A DNA stretch of 64,000 bases, taken from Cytobacillus firmus (GTDB lineage Bacteria > Bacillota > Bacilli > Bacillales > Cytobacillaceae). The position numbers and the translations under genes were made by a program. The stretch lies in the NCBI RefSeq assembly GCF_023612095.1, contig NZ_CP086235.1, positions 2,243,501 to 2,307,500 of the forward strand, read 5' to 3'. The notes beneath the pieces are model-generated. The model was not told the origin of the DNA and searched no databases. It was given only the letters and a program-made list of their open reading frames with translations. This document shows positions 45,871-55,532 of this stretch, piece by piece (position 1 is the first letter of the stretch; the number at the start of each line of letters is the position of its first letter).

Positions 45871-45922
45871 TTGACACCAGCAATATGCCGTGATAAAGTA
45901 AAATTATCTCGAATTAAAGATA
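45871..45922 (+). promoter_or_regulatory. Promoter and MhqR-like operator of the dioxygenase gene
   Basis: TTGACA (45871-45876), 17 nt, TAAAGT (45894-45899), then TATCTCGAATTAAAGATA (45905-45922) at the start point. The last sequence resembles the ATCTCGAAT half-site of MhqR operators in Bacillus. Confidence 0.55.
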
Positions 45923-45961
45923 TTTTATTTTAAGATAGATAACAAAGGGGAGGAAGTACAC

Positions 45962-46939
45962 TTGAATCAATTAAAAGGTATTCACCATGTTACAGCCATC
46001 ACCAGTAGTGCGGAAAAAAATTATGAGTTTTTCACATATACATTAGGCATGCGTTTAGTAAAGAAGACCGTCAATCAGGATGACATTCAAACCTATCACT
46101 TATTTTTTGCAGATGATACAGGAAGTCCGGGAACGGATATGACATTTTTTGATTTTCCCGGTATTCCGAAGGGCTCTCACGGAACAGATGAAATATCGAA
46201 AACGTCATTCCGGGTTCCGACAGATGAAGCGCTCGATTATTGGGTAAAGCGATTTGACCGCTTAGAGGTTCCACATTCCGGCATTCAGGAGCAGTTCGGC
46301 AAGAAAACTCTGTCATTCACAGATTTCGATGATCAAAAATACCAATTGATCTCGGATAAAGCCAATAAAGGAGTACCATCCGGAACACCATGGCAGAAAG
46401 GGCCAATCCCGCTGGAGTACGCGATCACCGGTCTGGGGCCGCTTTTTGTAAGGGTTGCTCAATTTGATTATTTTAAAGAAATGATGGAAAAAGTGCTGCA
46501 CTTTAAGGAAATCGCTCAAGAAGGAGATTTCCATTTGTTTGAAGTTGGTGAAGGCGGAAATGGGGCACAGGTGGTTGTGGAATTTAATCCATCTCTTCCG
46601 CAGGCGCGCCAGGGCTACGGAACCGTTCATCATGCTGCATTCCGCGTCGAAGATAAATCGGTTCTCGAGGAATGGGATCAGCATTTGAGAGGCTTTGGTT
46701 TCCAGACTTCAGGTTTTGTCGACCGCTTCTTCTTCGGTTCTTTATATTCCCGTGTTGCTCCGCAGATTTTATTTGAATTCGCAACGGATGGACCTGGTTT
46801 CATGGGTGACGAGCCTTATGAAACACTTGGGGAAAAGCTGTCACTGCCTCCATTCCTTGAGCCGAAAAGGGAGCAAATCGAAAGCTTTGTCCGTCCAATT
46901 GATACAGTAAGAAGCACGAAGGATTTTGTGAAAGAATAA
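45962..46939 (+). CDS. Ring-cleaving dioxygenase (glyoxalase fold, MhqO-like)
   Basis: 325 residues made of paired VOC modules: GIHHVTAI with a first metal His, and GTVHHAAFRV with a second; a Glu in ILFEFATDGPGF completes the usual site. Proteins of this type (MhqA/E/O in B. subtilis) are induced by quinones and catechols via MhqR, and probably cleave hydroquinones. TTG start with GGGGAGG. The MhqR-like site upstream fits this role. Confidence 0.85.
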   Translation: MNQLKGIHHVTAITSSAEKNYEFFTYTLGMRLVKKTVNQDDIQTYHLFFADDTGSPGTDMTFFDFPGIPKGSHGTDEISKTSFRVPTDEALDYWVKRFDRLEVPHSGIQEQFGKKTLSFTDFDDQKYQLISDKANKGVPSGTPWQKGPIPLEYAITGLGPLFVRVAQFDYFKEMMEKVLHFKEIAQEGDFHLFEVGEGGNGAQVVVEFNPSLPQARQGYGTVHHAAFRVEDKSVLEEWDQHLRGFGFQTSGFVDRFFFGSLYSRVAPQILFEFATDGPGFMGDEPYETLGEKLSLPPFLEPKREQIESFVRPIDTVRSTKDFVKE

Positions 46940-46948
46940 CAAGGCCAA

Positions 46949-47001
46949 AGGCATCTGTCAGTCCACTGCTTTAACGCAGTGGAGGACAGCTGCCTTTTTT
47001 T
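46949..47001 (+). terminator. Terminator after the dioxygenase gene
   Basis: AAAGGCA-CTGTC...CCACTGC pairs with GCAGTGG...GACAG-TGCCTTT, followed by a T run. Confidence 0.85.
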
Positions 47002-47047
47002 AGGGTATAATGGTGGGTATTCACTAAAAAAGTAGGAGCAGAGAGCA

Positions 47048-48289
47048 GTGGAGAAACATAACAGCAAATACAGGTGGCTTGTCTTTGGCGCGGTTTTATT
47101 TGCATACTTTTTGATCGTGAGCCAAAGGACAGCCCCTGGTTTAATTACAGATCAATTAATGAAGGAATTCGGCGTGACAGCTGCGGCAATTGGGCTTCTG
47201 ACGAGCATCCAATTTTTTGCCTATGCCAGCCTGCAGGTTCCCATTGGAATATTATCCGACCGTTTCGGCCCTAATGTATTTTTAATCGCCGGAACACTTC
47301 TGAATGGAATAGGGACGCTATTATTTAGCTTCGCCGCGAATGAATACATTCTTTTTGCAGCAAGAATGCTGGTTGGAATAGGTGATGCAACGATCTGGAT
47401 TAATGTTGTCATCATTTTAGGCAGATGGTTTAAGGTAAATGAATTCGTGAAGCTGCTAGGCTTTGCGGGCATGTCCGGCAGCTTTGGATTTTTGCTCGCG
47501 ACTGTCCCATTTTCCATTTGGATTTCCATATGGGGCTGGCGCATCCCGTTTTTGGCCGTAGGCATTATTTTGACTCTTCTTGCCGTATTGCTGTATATCA
47601 TTTTAATCTGGCAGCCTTCGCGATTGGGCATAGAGCCTAAAAAAACGAAAGGTAAGAAAGAGCCAAAAGAAAAAACAGCAAGCATATTAAAAAGAATTTT
47701 TTCTGACCGCCAGGCATGGGCCACGTTCTTCTGTCATTTCGGCCTGGTCGGCACTTATGTAGGTTTCATCGGCTCGTGGGCTGTTCCGTATGGCATGGAT
47801 ATGTATGATCTGAGCCGTAAGGATTCCAGCCAGCTTGTCATGATCGGATTGTTTGGTGCCATCATTGGTGCTCCGTTAATGAGTTTTATATCAGGCCGGA
47901 TGGGCAGCATCAAACGTCCTTACCTTTTTGCCCACTCCATCGCCGTCCTTGGATGGGCAACTTTTCTGTTATTTCAGGGTAAGCCTCCATATCCGCTCCT
48001 GATTGTCCTTTTCCTGATCATGGGCTATGGAAATGGAGCAAGTACGCTGACGTTCGCTATTGTCAGAAAATCATTTGACATTCGGGACGTAGGTGTCGTT
48101 TCAGGATTTGCCAACACCGGCGGATTTCTGAGCGCAGTTCTGCTGCCATTTATCTTCGGAAAGGTTTTAGATACATTTGAAGCAGGCTACCAGTATGGAT
48201 TTATTATACCGGTCATCTTTTCATTGATGGGACTGATGGGCGCTGGGTTAATAAAGGAAAAAGTACGCGCACGGGCTGTAAATGAATAA
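47048..48289 (+). CDS. MFS transporter
   Basis: 413 residues with twelve membrane segments. Motif A reads PIGILSDRFGPNVFL and motif GWRIPFLAVGI follows helix 5. Resembles anion:cation symporter/NarK-type MFS proteins. Substrate not deducible. GTG 47048 with AGGAG upstream. Confidence 0.8.
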   Translation: MEKHNSKYRWLVFGAVLFAYFLIVSQRTAPGLITDQLMKEFGVTAAAIGLLTSIQFFAYASLQVPIGILSDRFGPNVFLIAGTLLNGIGTLLFSFAANEYILFAARMLVGIGDATIWINVVIILGRWFKVNEFVKLLGFAGMSGSFGFLLATVPFSIWISIWGWRIPFLAVGIILTLLAVLLYIILIWQPSRLGIEPKKTKGKKEPKEKTASILKRIFSDRQAWATFFCHFGLVGTYVGFIGSWAVPYGMDMYDLSRKDSSQLVMIGLFGAIIGAPLMSFISGRMGSIKRPYLFAHSIAVLGWATFLLFQGKPPYPLLIVLFLIMGYGNGASTLTFAIVRKSFDIRDVGVVSGFANTGGFLSAVLLPFIFGKVLDTFEAGYQYGFIIPVIFSLMGLMGAGLIKEKVRARAVNE

Positions 48290-48320
48290 GGAGGCTGACA
48301 CCTTGAGTCAGCCTCCTTAT
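48288..48320. terminator. Bidirectional terminator
   Basis: AAGGAGGCTGAC pairs with GTCAGCCTCCTT between convergent genes. Confidence 0.85.
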
Positions 48321-48323
48321 TCT

Positions 48324-49976
48324 TTATTTCATAAACGGTTTCATATTTGATTTCTTAGGATCAATGGTGAAACGGTAAATCGGCAATTCCTGCCCAACTT
48401 CCGAAGGAACATAGCCAAAGGTGGTATAACTGTCTACAGATTCAGGCTCAAGCGACAGGGAAAGCAGATTGGATTGAGGCTGAGCGGTCAGAAATACATA
48501 AGTTCCTTTCGGGAAGGTAATGTCCTTCTTAGTCAGCTCTGTTTCAACTTCTGCAAGATCCCTGCCTTCATAACTACCTGAATTTTCCTTAGAGGTAACT
48601 GTAAAGGCTTCAGCTGGAAGGCTTACATTTCTCGGAAGCTTAAAGCCTTTTAAACCTTGAGTTTTTAATTTTTCCGCAACATCCTCATGACCAGGTTTAA
48701 TCAAATAGGCAGTTGGTCTGTCTCTTACCAATGTTGGTTCAGCATCTGTAGCACTTAAGTATTTAACAGGAATATCCTGAACAGTGCCCGTTGCGATGTC
48801 TACCATTTCAAGAGTTTCATTCTCCAGTTCTTTGTTTTCGCTGTCAATGATGATTGGGTCGTTGTCATTTGGCAGTAAGCCTTTTTTGATCAGGTTTAGT
48901 CTTTCAAATGCTACCAGATTTTTAATTTGTCTTGCATGACTGGCTGTTTGCTTAAGAATGCTCTCATGGGTGGCAATTTGGGCATTCACTCTGCGCTTAA
49001 AATCCTCACGTCCAATGCCAATTCCTCTGCTTTCTACAAGAAAGGAGAATGCAGGCTGAAGTCCAAATGCATTCCGGCCAATTCTTGGTTCAGTGGAGCC
49101 CTCGATAATTTCAATTTCACCCTGGTCATCCAGGCCGGCAGTATAGTAAATTTCCGCGGATATGCCATTATTCTCAAGCTCTTCCATGGTTGGTCCGACA
49201 AATAAACTGTCAGATGCCTGACGGATTTTTTCCGGGATATTGAGGTTTCGACCTGACTGGATCAGAATATCGTGGTACTTCAAAGCGCCCTGTTCTCCAA
49301 CTTGATTAAATGCGCTGCTGTAAACGGAATATTCATGAGCATCAATCACAACTTCAGGTGAATACTTATTGAATTCCTTATGAATGGCCTGGACCTCAGG
49401 TGATTCAAGTTTGATGTGATCGCGGTTACCGTCAAGGCCGTTGGCAAGCTGTCGCTTAAAATCAAAGGAGCCATCAGGATTTACCCTTGGAATCACGATA
49501 ATATTGATATCATCCAGCAACTCTTTGCCTAAATCACCTGTAAGCCTATTAGCCAGGGCCAGGATGGATTCACCGCTGGCAGGTTCGTTTCCATGGATCT
49601 GGCTCTGAACCCATACAATCGGCTTTTTTGATAAATAACCTGATCTGATCTGCTTGTCCTTTGTGAAATAAAGGGCTGGTATGTCACGGCCTTCCTGAGA
49701 AGTTCCGATTGTTTTCACAGTGAGGTAAGGACTTTTGGCTTCGAGCTGTTTTATGTAAGACATCATTTCTTCTTGAGAAGTAAATGCTGCTTCACCTTCC
49801 CTTGAAAAGGCAGGAGTATTGTCCTTTACCTCAATGGCTGGAAAAAGGTGTCTGATTTGTTCAGGCTGGCTGTATGATTTCCCGTAGTAGGGGGTTTCAG
49901 CCTGTACGGCGGGTGCAGCCAGCAAGGCTACAGACAGAATCACCGGAATAGTTCGTTTCTTTATTGATTTTTTCAT
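48324..49976 (-). CDS. Secreted M14-family zinc carboxypeptidase
   Basis: 550 residues. Signal peptide (KKSIKKR, hydrophobic core, cut near VQAE). M14 zinc ligands: His and Glu in QSQIHGNEPASG and His in VIDAHEY. The catalytic Glu is in FLVESRGIGIG. Substrate-binding RVNPDGS and NRDH are present. A C-terminal domain (about 400-550) of unknown role follows. Likely trims peptides outside the cell. GGAGGAACT precedes the ATG. Confidence 0.88.
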   Translation of the reverse strand: MKKSIKKRTIPVILSVALLAAPAVQAETPYYGKSYSQPEQIRHLFPAIEVKDNTPAFSREGEAAFTSQEEMMSYIKQLEAKSPYLTVKTIGTSQEGRDIPALYFTKDKQIRSGYLSKKPIVWVQSQIHGNEPASGESILALANRLTGDLGKELLDDINIIVIPRVNPDGSFDFKRQLANGLDGNRDHIKLESPEVQAIHKEFNKYSPEVVIDAHEYSVYSSAFNQVGEQGALKYHDILIQSGRNLNIPEKIRQASDSLFVGPTMEELENNGISAEIYYTAGLDDQGEIEIIEGSTEPRIGRNAFGLQPAFSFLVESRGIGIGREDFKRRVNAQIATHESILKQTASHARQIKNLVAFERLNLIKKGLLPNDNDPIIIDSENKELENETLEMVDIATGTVQDIPVKYLSATDAEPTLVRDRPTAYLIKPGHEDVAEKLKTQGLKGFKLPRNVSLPAEAFTVTSKENSGSYEGRDLAEVETELTKKDITFPKGTYVFLTAQPQSNLLSLSLEPESVDSYTTFGYVPSEVGQELPIYRFTIDPKKSNMKPFMK

Positions 49977-50243
49977 AGGCTAAGTTCCTCCTCTTCTAAT
50001 TTCAAATCAATAATAGAGTAAGAGTGTTTTAGGTGTCAAAAAATTTAGAATAGTATAAATTGAGGAGTTTAAAGTTGAATTTCCTTAAAAAGAATTAATT
50101 ATAGGTGCATAGTTCTAAGATGATTCGGGGAGCGAAATAGAATAATAGGTAACTAGCAAAAATTCCCTATTTTCTTTCTCTATAAAAACAGTGCTTAGGA
50201 TGTGGCAATGGAATAGCAAAAAAATAAATTTTCTGAAAACAAG

Positions 50244-50301
50244 TTGATTATTTTTCGATATTGTTTATACTAAACTTGTAACATACCGACCGGTCAGTTA
50301 G
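50244..50301 (+). promoter_or_regulatory. Promoter and TetR operator of the fatty-acid degradation cluster
   Basis: TTGATT (50244-50249), 16 nt, TATACT (50266-50271). The palindrome ACCGACCGGTCAGT (50285-50298) lies just after the start point. The same site with small changes occurs at 54607-54620. The rest of 49977-50243 shows no gene. Confidence 0.7.
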
Positions 50302-50319
50302 TGGAGGAGGGACAGGAAT

Positions 50320-51528
50320 TTGGATTTCTCATACTCACCAAAAGTGCAGCATCTCATAAGGAAATTAAATGTGTTTATGGAAGAAAACGTTTATCGAAAC
50401 GAAGCTTTATATGAACAGCAATTGAATGAACAGGAAAATCGATGGAGTGCTATTCCGCGCATAATGGAGGAGCTGAAACTCAAGGCGAAAGAAGCAGGGT
50501 TATGGAATTTATTTTTGCCGGATAGCGACTATGGTGCAGGCCTTACGAACGTAGAGTATGCGCCGCTTTGCGAAATTATGGGGCGCTCGATGATTGCTCC
50601 GGAGATCTTCAATTGCAATGCACCTGATACCGGCAACATGGAGGTGCTTGCAAGATACGGCACCGATCGGCAAAAGAATGAATGGTTAAAGCCGCTTTTA
50701 GAAGGGGACATCAGATCCTGCTTTTCGATGACAGAGCCGGATGTGGCCTCCGCTGATGCCACAAATATTGAAGCAAGGATTGAAAAACAAGGTTCGGAGT
50801 ATGTCATCAATGGACGGAAGTGGTGGTCCTCAGGTGCGGGAGATCCGAGGTGCCGGATAGCGATTGTTATGGGAAAAACCGATCCGGACGCAAGCCGTCA
50901 TGAACAGCAATCGATGATTCTCGTTCCTATGGATACCCCTGGAGTAAAAATAGAGAGGATGCTTCCGGTGTTTGGCTATGATCACGCTCCCCATGGCCAT
51001 GCTGAAATTACATACGACAATGTCAGAGTCCCTGCTGAAAATATCATTTGGGGTGAAGGGAAAGGGTTCGCCATTGCACAGGGCAGGCTTGGTCCGGGGC
51101 GCATCCATCATTGCATGAGGCTGATTGGGGCAGCAGAGCGCGCTCTTGAGGAATTATGTAAGCGTGTACAAAACCGAACTGCTTTTGGCCAAACGCTCGC
51201 AAGCCAGGGTGTCATCCGTGAATGGATAGCCGATTCCCGGATTGAAATTGAGCAGGCAAGACTATTAACGCTTAAAGCGGCACATATGATGGATACAGCC
51301 GGCAACAAAGTGGCAAAAACCGAGATTGCTATGATCAAGGTTGTGGCGCCTTCTATGGCCCTTAAGGTGATTGATCGGGCAATCCAGGCGTTTGGAGCAG
51401 CAGGAGTGAGTGAGGATGTTCCGCTTGCCGCATTGTGGGCAAATGCCAGAACGCTGAGATTGGCAGACGGTCCTGATGAAGTCCACCGGGCACAGATTGC
51501 TAAGCTTGAATTGAAAAAATACCAATAG
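50320..51528 (+). CDS. Acyl-CoA dehydrogenase
   Basis: 402-residue FAD enzyme that introduces the first double bond in an acyl-Co[15 protein letters not shown] and [12 protein letters not shown] are the substrate and flavin regions; [17 protein letters not shown] and [15 protein letters not shown] follow. Its closest look is to the ACAD11-like group. TTG 50320, with GGAGGAGGG upstream. First gene of the cluster under the TetR operator. Confidence 0.88.
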   Translation: MDFSYSPKVQHLIRKLNVFMEENVYRNEALYEQQLNEQENRWSAIPRIMEELKLKAKEAGLWNLFLPDSDYGAGLTNVEYAPLCEIMGRSMIAPEIFNCNAPDTGNMEVLARYGTDRQKNEWLKPLLEGDIRSCFSMTEPDVASADATNIEARIEKQGSEYVINGRKWWSSGAGDPRCRIAIVMGKTDPDASRHEQQSMILVPMDTPGVKIERMLPVFGYDHAPHGHAEITYDNVRVPAENIIWGEGKGFAIAQGRLGPGRIHHCMRLIGAAERALEELCKRVQNRTAFGQTLASQGVIREWIADSRIEIEQARLLTLKAAHMMDTAGNKVAKTEIAMIKVVAPSMALKVIDRAIQAFGAAGVSEDVPLAALWANARTLRLADGPDEVHRAQIAKLELKKYQ

Positions 51529-51541
51529 GAGCTGAAAAATC

Positions 51542-52315
51542 ATGAAGGTAATGGAGCTATTTGACCTAACCGGAAAGACTGCACTCATAACCGGCGGAGG
51601 GCGAGGGCTGGGTGCCCAGATTGCCGAAGGATTAGCCGAGGCAGGTGCAAATGTCGTGCTTTGTTCAAGAAAGGTGGAGGCATGTCAGGAAACCGCTGAC
51701 CGCCTTGCAGCACTTGGTGTGAAAACATTAGCCCTTGTCTGTGACATCAGCAAACAGGAGGATGTTCGGAAAGTGGTTGAAGAAACGGTTCAGGAATTTG
51801 GAACTATCGATATTCTTGTCAACAACAGCGGTGCTACCTGGGGAGCTCCCGCTGAGGAGATGCCGTTTGAAGCATGGCAAAAAGTCATCAATGTAAATGT
51901 GACAGGGACGTTTTTAATGAGTCAGGCTGCAGGCAAGGTCATGATCGGACAGGGATCCGGAAAAATCATTAATATTGCCTCTGTTGCCGGACTTGGAGGC
52001 ACGGACCCCAGGGTGATGGATACAATCGGCTATAACACCAGCAAAGGGGCTGTCATCACGATGACAAAGGATCTGGCTGTAAAATGGGGCAGGTATGGGA
52101 TCAATGTGAATGCCATTGCACCAGGTTTTTTCCCTACAAAAATGTCATCGGCGATTATGGAGCAGGGACGTAACCCCATTCTGGATGCAACACCGCTCAG
52201 ACGCTTCGGCTCTGATGATGATTTGAAAGGCGCCGCATTGTTTCTTGCTTCTAATGCTTCAAATTATGTGACCGGAGACGTCTTAATCGTCGATGGCGGC
52301 ACACATGCAATGTAA
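51542..52315 (+). CDS. SDR-family oxidoreductase
   Basis: 257 residues. NAD(P)-binding TGGGRGLGAQIA, NNSGA, and catalytic Ser (NIASVAG), Tyr and Lys (GYNTSKGAV). Likely a 3-hydroxyacyl dehydrogenase or reductase in the pathway, by position between the acyl-CoA dehydrogenase and the CoA ligase. Lies 13 bases after the previous gene. Confidence 0.85.
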   Translation: MKVMELFDLTGKTALITGGGRGLGAQIAEGLAEAGANVVLCSRKVEACQETADRLAALGVKTLALVCDISKQEDVRKVVEETVQEFGTIDILVNNSGATWGAPAEEMPFEAWQKVINVNVTGTFLMSQAAGKVMIGQGSGKIINIASVAGLGGTDPRVMDTIGYNTSKGAVITMTKDLAVKWGRYGINVNAIAPGFFPTKMSSAIMEQGRNPILDATPLRRFGSDDDLKGAALFLASNASNYVTGDVLIVDGGTHAM

Positions 52316-52344
52316 AACGGCAAATTATGATGGAGGGATTTCAA

Positions 52345-53955
52345 ATGAGCGATAAAAAAACCTGGCATGCACACTATCCAGAATCCATTGCAGCTGAAGT
52401 AACCATTCCAAGTAAGTCGATGCCTGAGATGCTTCAGGAAGTGACAGCGATGTATCCGCAGAATATGGCACTATCTTTTTATGGACAAAAGATGAATTAC
52501 GCGGAACTTCAAAAAGCCGTCTATGGATTTGCCGCATCCCTGCAGAAAAATGGTATACAAAAAGGCGACCGTGTTGCCATTATGCTGCCCAATTGCCCGC
52601 AATATGTGATTGCTTATTATGGAATACTTGCAGCAGGCGCGATTGTGACTCAAGTAAACCCGATGCTGGTTGAGCGTGAGATCGAGCATATCATGAATGA
52701 CTCTGGTGCTGAAACTCTTGTCGTTTTTGATGCCCTGTATCCCCGGGTTAAGGGTGTTCAAGGCAGAACGAAGGTTAGAAATATAGTCATTGTCAGTCTG
52801 CAGCCAACAGAAGCCGATTTTTCACCTGACAAAACATTCGAAGGCTTTTTACAGGAAGGCAGAGGACAATATACCCCTGTCAACATTGAGCCCCAGCAGG
52901 ATATTGCCGTCCTCCAGTATACAGGCGGTACAACCGGACGGTCAAAAGGAGCCATGCTGACACATTCCAATGTTCTCGCAAATGTGGTGCAGTCCTATGA
53001 GTTTTTTAAAGAAAGAACGGAAATAGGCGGAGAAAAATTCCTAACCGTCATTCCGCTGTTCCATGTTTTTGGCATGACTGCCTGTATGAACTTTGCCATT
53101 TATACGGCCAATGAATCGATTTTATTGCCGCGCTTTGATGTGGAGGAAGTGTTAAATACAATTAAAAATGAGCAGCCATCTGTATTTCCCGGTGTTCCAA
53201 CTATGTATGTGGCCATCACCAATCATCCGCATGCAGAGGAATTTGGCATTGACAGCATTGAAACCTGCAATAGCGGAAGTGCGCCAATGCCTGTTGAACT
53301 TCTGCGCGATTTTGAAAAAAAGACGGGGGCACAAATTCTCGAAGGCTATGGTTTATCAGAAGCTTCCCCGGTAACACACTGCAATCCGCCTTTTTCAGAA
53401 AGAAAGCCTGGAAGCGTTGGGATCGGCTTTCCTTCAACTGATTATAAAGTAGTCGATCTGGCAGCAGGTACTGAAGAGGTCCCGAATGGAGAACTGGGTG
53501 AGGTCATTATCAAGGGTCCGCAGATTATGAAAGGCTATTGGAATATGCCTGAGGAGACGGCCGTTACATTACGGGATGGGTGGCTCTACACCGGTGATAT
53601 TGCGAGAATGGACGAAGATGGCTTTCTATACATTGTCGACCGCAAAAAAGATCTGATTATTGCCAGCGGATATAATATTTATCCGCGCGATATTGAGGAA
53701 GTGCTCTATGAGCATCCGGCTGTCCAGGAGGCCGTAGTCATTGGCGTCCCGGATCCTTACCGGGGTGAAACAGTTAAAGCTTTCGTCGTGCTGAAAGCCG
53801 GTAAAACGGCGACTGAAGAAGAAATCATTTCATACTGCAGGCAGAACCTGGCTGCCTATAAAATTCCATCGGCCGTAGAATTCCGCCAGGAGCTTCCAAA
53901 AACCAATGTCGGAAAAATCCTTCGAAGAGCTCTGAGGGATGAAGTCCGGAGTTAA
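52345..53955 (+). CDS. Long-chain fatty-acid-CoA ligase (AMP-forming)
   Basis: About 536 residues. The P-loop is LQYTGGTTGRSKGAMLTHSN. GYGLSEASPVTHCNP, GWLYTGDIARMDEDGF and the final PKTNVGKILRR lysine motif are those of acyl-CoA synthetases. Activates fatty acids for beta-oxidation. ATG 52345 has GGAGGG 9 nt upstream; the earlier ATG 52327 precedes that site. Confidence 0.92.
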   Translation: MSDKKTWHAHYPESIAAEVTIPSKSMPEMLQEVTAMYPQNMALSFYGQKMNYAELQKAVYGFAASLQKNGIQKGDRVAIMLPNCPQYVIAYYGILAAGAIVTQVNPMLVEREIEHIMNDSGAETLVVFDALYPRVKGVQGRTKVRNIVIVSLQPTEADFSPDKTFEGFLQEGRGQYTPVNIEPQQDIAVLQYTGGTTGRSKGAMLTHSNVLANVVQSYEFFKERTEIGGEKFLTVIPLFHVFGMTACMNFAIYTANESILLPRFDVEEVLNTIKNEQPSVFPGVPTMYVAITNHPHAEEFGIDSIETCNSGSAPMPVELLRDFEKKTGAQILEGYGLSEASPVTHCNPPFSERKPGSVGIGFPSTDYKVVDLAAGTEEVPNGELGEVIIKGPQIMKGYWNMPEETAVTLRDGWLYTGDIARMDEDGFLYIVDRKKDLIIASGYNIYPRDIEEVLYEHPAVQEAVVIGVPDPYRGETVKAFVVLKAGKTATEEEIISYCRQNLAAYKIPSAVEFRQELPKTNVGKILRRALRDEVRS

Positions 53956-54008
53956 TCGTTTTGTGATATAATGCTGTCGATATTTTCTAACAGAAGCGGG
54001 GACTGACA

Positions 54009-54572
54009 TTGAAAGAAAAAATTACTGAAAAGAGCATCCGGCTATTTGATCAGAAAGGTTTCAGCGAGACATCGATTCAGGATATCGTCGATAGCCTCAG
54101 TGTCACGAAAGGCACCTTTTATTACTATTTCTCGAGTAAAGAACAACTGCTGATGGACATCCATCTTCGCTATATAGATGACATGCTTGCCAATCAGCAG
54201 GAAATCCTTCGGGAAGAGTCAAAATCCTGCAAAGACAAACTCCTGTCGATTGTTCAAATGCTGCTGGGCAATATCAAAACCCAGGGAGCGAGCGCAAAAG
54301 TCTTTTTCAGGGAAATGCGCAACCTTAGTGAAGCAAGCTTATCGGAAATCATTCCAAAAAGGGACCAATTCAGACTGAATATCGAAAAATTAATAGAAGA
54401 AGGCAAGCAGAACGGAGAGTTCCGTGCAAACCTCAACTCTCCGATTATCGCCTTTGGCATCTTAGGCGTCACCAACTGGAGCTATCAGTGGTTCAATCCG
54501 GAGGGAAGCATATCCGACCGGGAAGTGGCAGAGATCTTTACGGAAATGATATTAAAGGGGATAGAAATGTAA
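54009..54572 (+). CDS. TetR-family regulator of fatty-acid degradation (FadR-like)
   Basis: 187 residues. N-terminal helix-turn-helix: TSIQDIVDSLSVTKGTFYYYFSSKEQLL. TTG start. Lies inside the beta-oxidation cluster, with matching palindromes before its first operon (50285) and just after itself (54607). Likely released by acyl-CoA, as for Bacillus FadR; the ligand is inferred. Confidence 0.85.
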   Translation: MKEKITEKSIRLFDQKGFSETSIQDIVDSLSVTKGTFYYYFSSKEQLLMDIHLRYIDDMLANQQEILREESKSCKDKLLSIVQMLLGNIKTQGASAKVFFREMRNLSEASLSEIIPKRDQFRLNIEKLIEEGKQNGEFRANLNSPIIAFGILGVTNWSYQWFNPEGSISDREVAEIFTEMILKGIEM

Positions 54573-54597
54573 TTAAGAGAGGATGCTCCTCTCTAAC
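54573..54597 (+). terminator. Short hairpin after the TetR gene
   Basis: AGAGAGGA pairs with TCCTCTCT around a 3-nt loop, without a strong T run. Confidence 0.45.
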
Positions 54598-54602
54598 CAG
54601 TA

Positions 54603-54622
54603 ACATACCAACTGGTCAGTAT
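54603..54622 (+). promoter_or_regulatory. Second TetR operator
   Basis: ACATACCAACTGGTCAGTAT repeats the operator at 50281 (ACATACCGACCGGTCAGT). It lies right before the ribosome site of the 3-hydroxyacyl-CoA dehydrogenase gene. Confidence 0.7.
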
Positions 54623-54636
54623 AAGGAGGCTAAACG

Positions 54637-55521
54637 ATGAATGCAAAAGATGTTAAGCAAATTACCGTTATAGGTGCCGGGCAGATGGGCCACCAGATTG
54701 GGATGCTTTGTGCACTGGGAGGCTATGAGACGATTATTCAGGATCTGAGCGAACCCGCATTGCAGGATGCCGAGGCTAAGCTGCAGATGATTATGTCTAA
54801 ATGGGTTGCCAAGGGAAAGCTTGATGAAGATGCGAAAGCCGCTGCTTTCGGGAGGCTTCGTTTCTCCAGCAGCGTTCAGCAAAGTGTCCAAAGCTCCGAC
54901 TTAATCATTGAAGCCGTAACCGAAAAGCTTGATGTGAAAAAAGAGGTATTCAGAAAACTGGAAGAGTACGCCCCTCCTCATGCCATTTTTGCAACCAATA
55001 GCTCTACAATCGTTAATAGTTTAATAGCCGGTGAAACTGAACGGCCTGAAAAAGTCGTAAACATGCATTTCTTCTTTCCGCCTCTTGTGATGGACTGCGT
55101 GGAAGTAGTTATGAGTGAACAGACGTCTGAAGAAACGGCACAAATAGCGATGGAAGTCTGTGAAAAGATTAATAGAACAGCCGTCCTTTTGAAAAAAGAA
55201 ATTTCCGGCTTCGTCGCAAACCGGATTCTTGGTGCGCTCCAAAAAGAGGCAGTGGCTCTGTATGAACAGGGGATAGCCGACTATAAAGATATCGATATCA
55301 TTTGCCGGAAAGCCTTGAATCACCCTATCGGCCCATTTGAACTCATGGATTTATCCGGACTGGATGTGGCCTATTATGTAATGGATCAGCGCTATCGGGA
55401 GACAGGAGATCCTGCCGATAAACCGTTTGACTGTGTGGCTGAAAAGGTGGAAAAAGGAGAATTAGGCAGAAAGACTGGCAAGGGATGGTACGAATATCAA
55501 TCCAATAAGGTGAAGAGTTAA
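54637..55521 (+). CDS. 3-hydroxyacyl-CoA (3-hydroxybutyryl-CoA) dehydrogenase
   Basis: 294 residues. Rossmann start ITVIGAGQMGHQIGM, FATNSSTI, catalytic His in NMHFFFPP and the C-terminal NRILGALQKEAVALYEQG domain. Oxidises 3-hydroxyacyl-CoA with NAD+. AAGGAGG precedes ATG 54637. Begins the second operon of the cluster. Confidence 0.93.
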   Translation: MNAKDVKQITVIGAGQMGHQIGMLCALGGYETIIQDLSEPALQDAEAKLQMIMSKWVAKGKLDEDAKAAAFGRLRFSSSVQQSVQSSDLIIEAVTEKLDVKKEVFRKLEEYAPPHAIFATNSSTIVNSLIAGETERPEKVVNMHFFFPPLVMDCVEVVMSEQTSEETAQIAMEVCEKINRTAVLLKKEISGFVANRILGALQKEAVALYEQGIADYKDIDIICRKALNHPIGPFELMDLSGLDVAYYVMDQRYRETGDPADKPFDCVAEKVEKGELGRKTGKGWYEYQSNKVKS

Positions 55522-55532
55522 GGGGTGTCATC

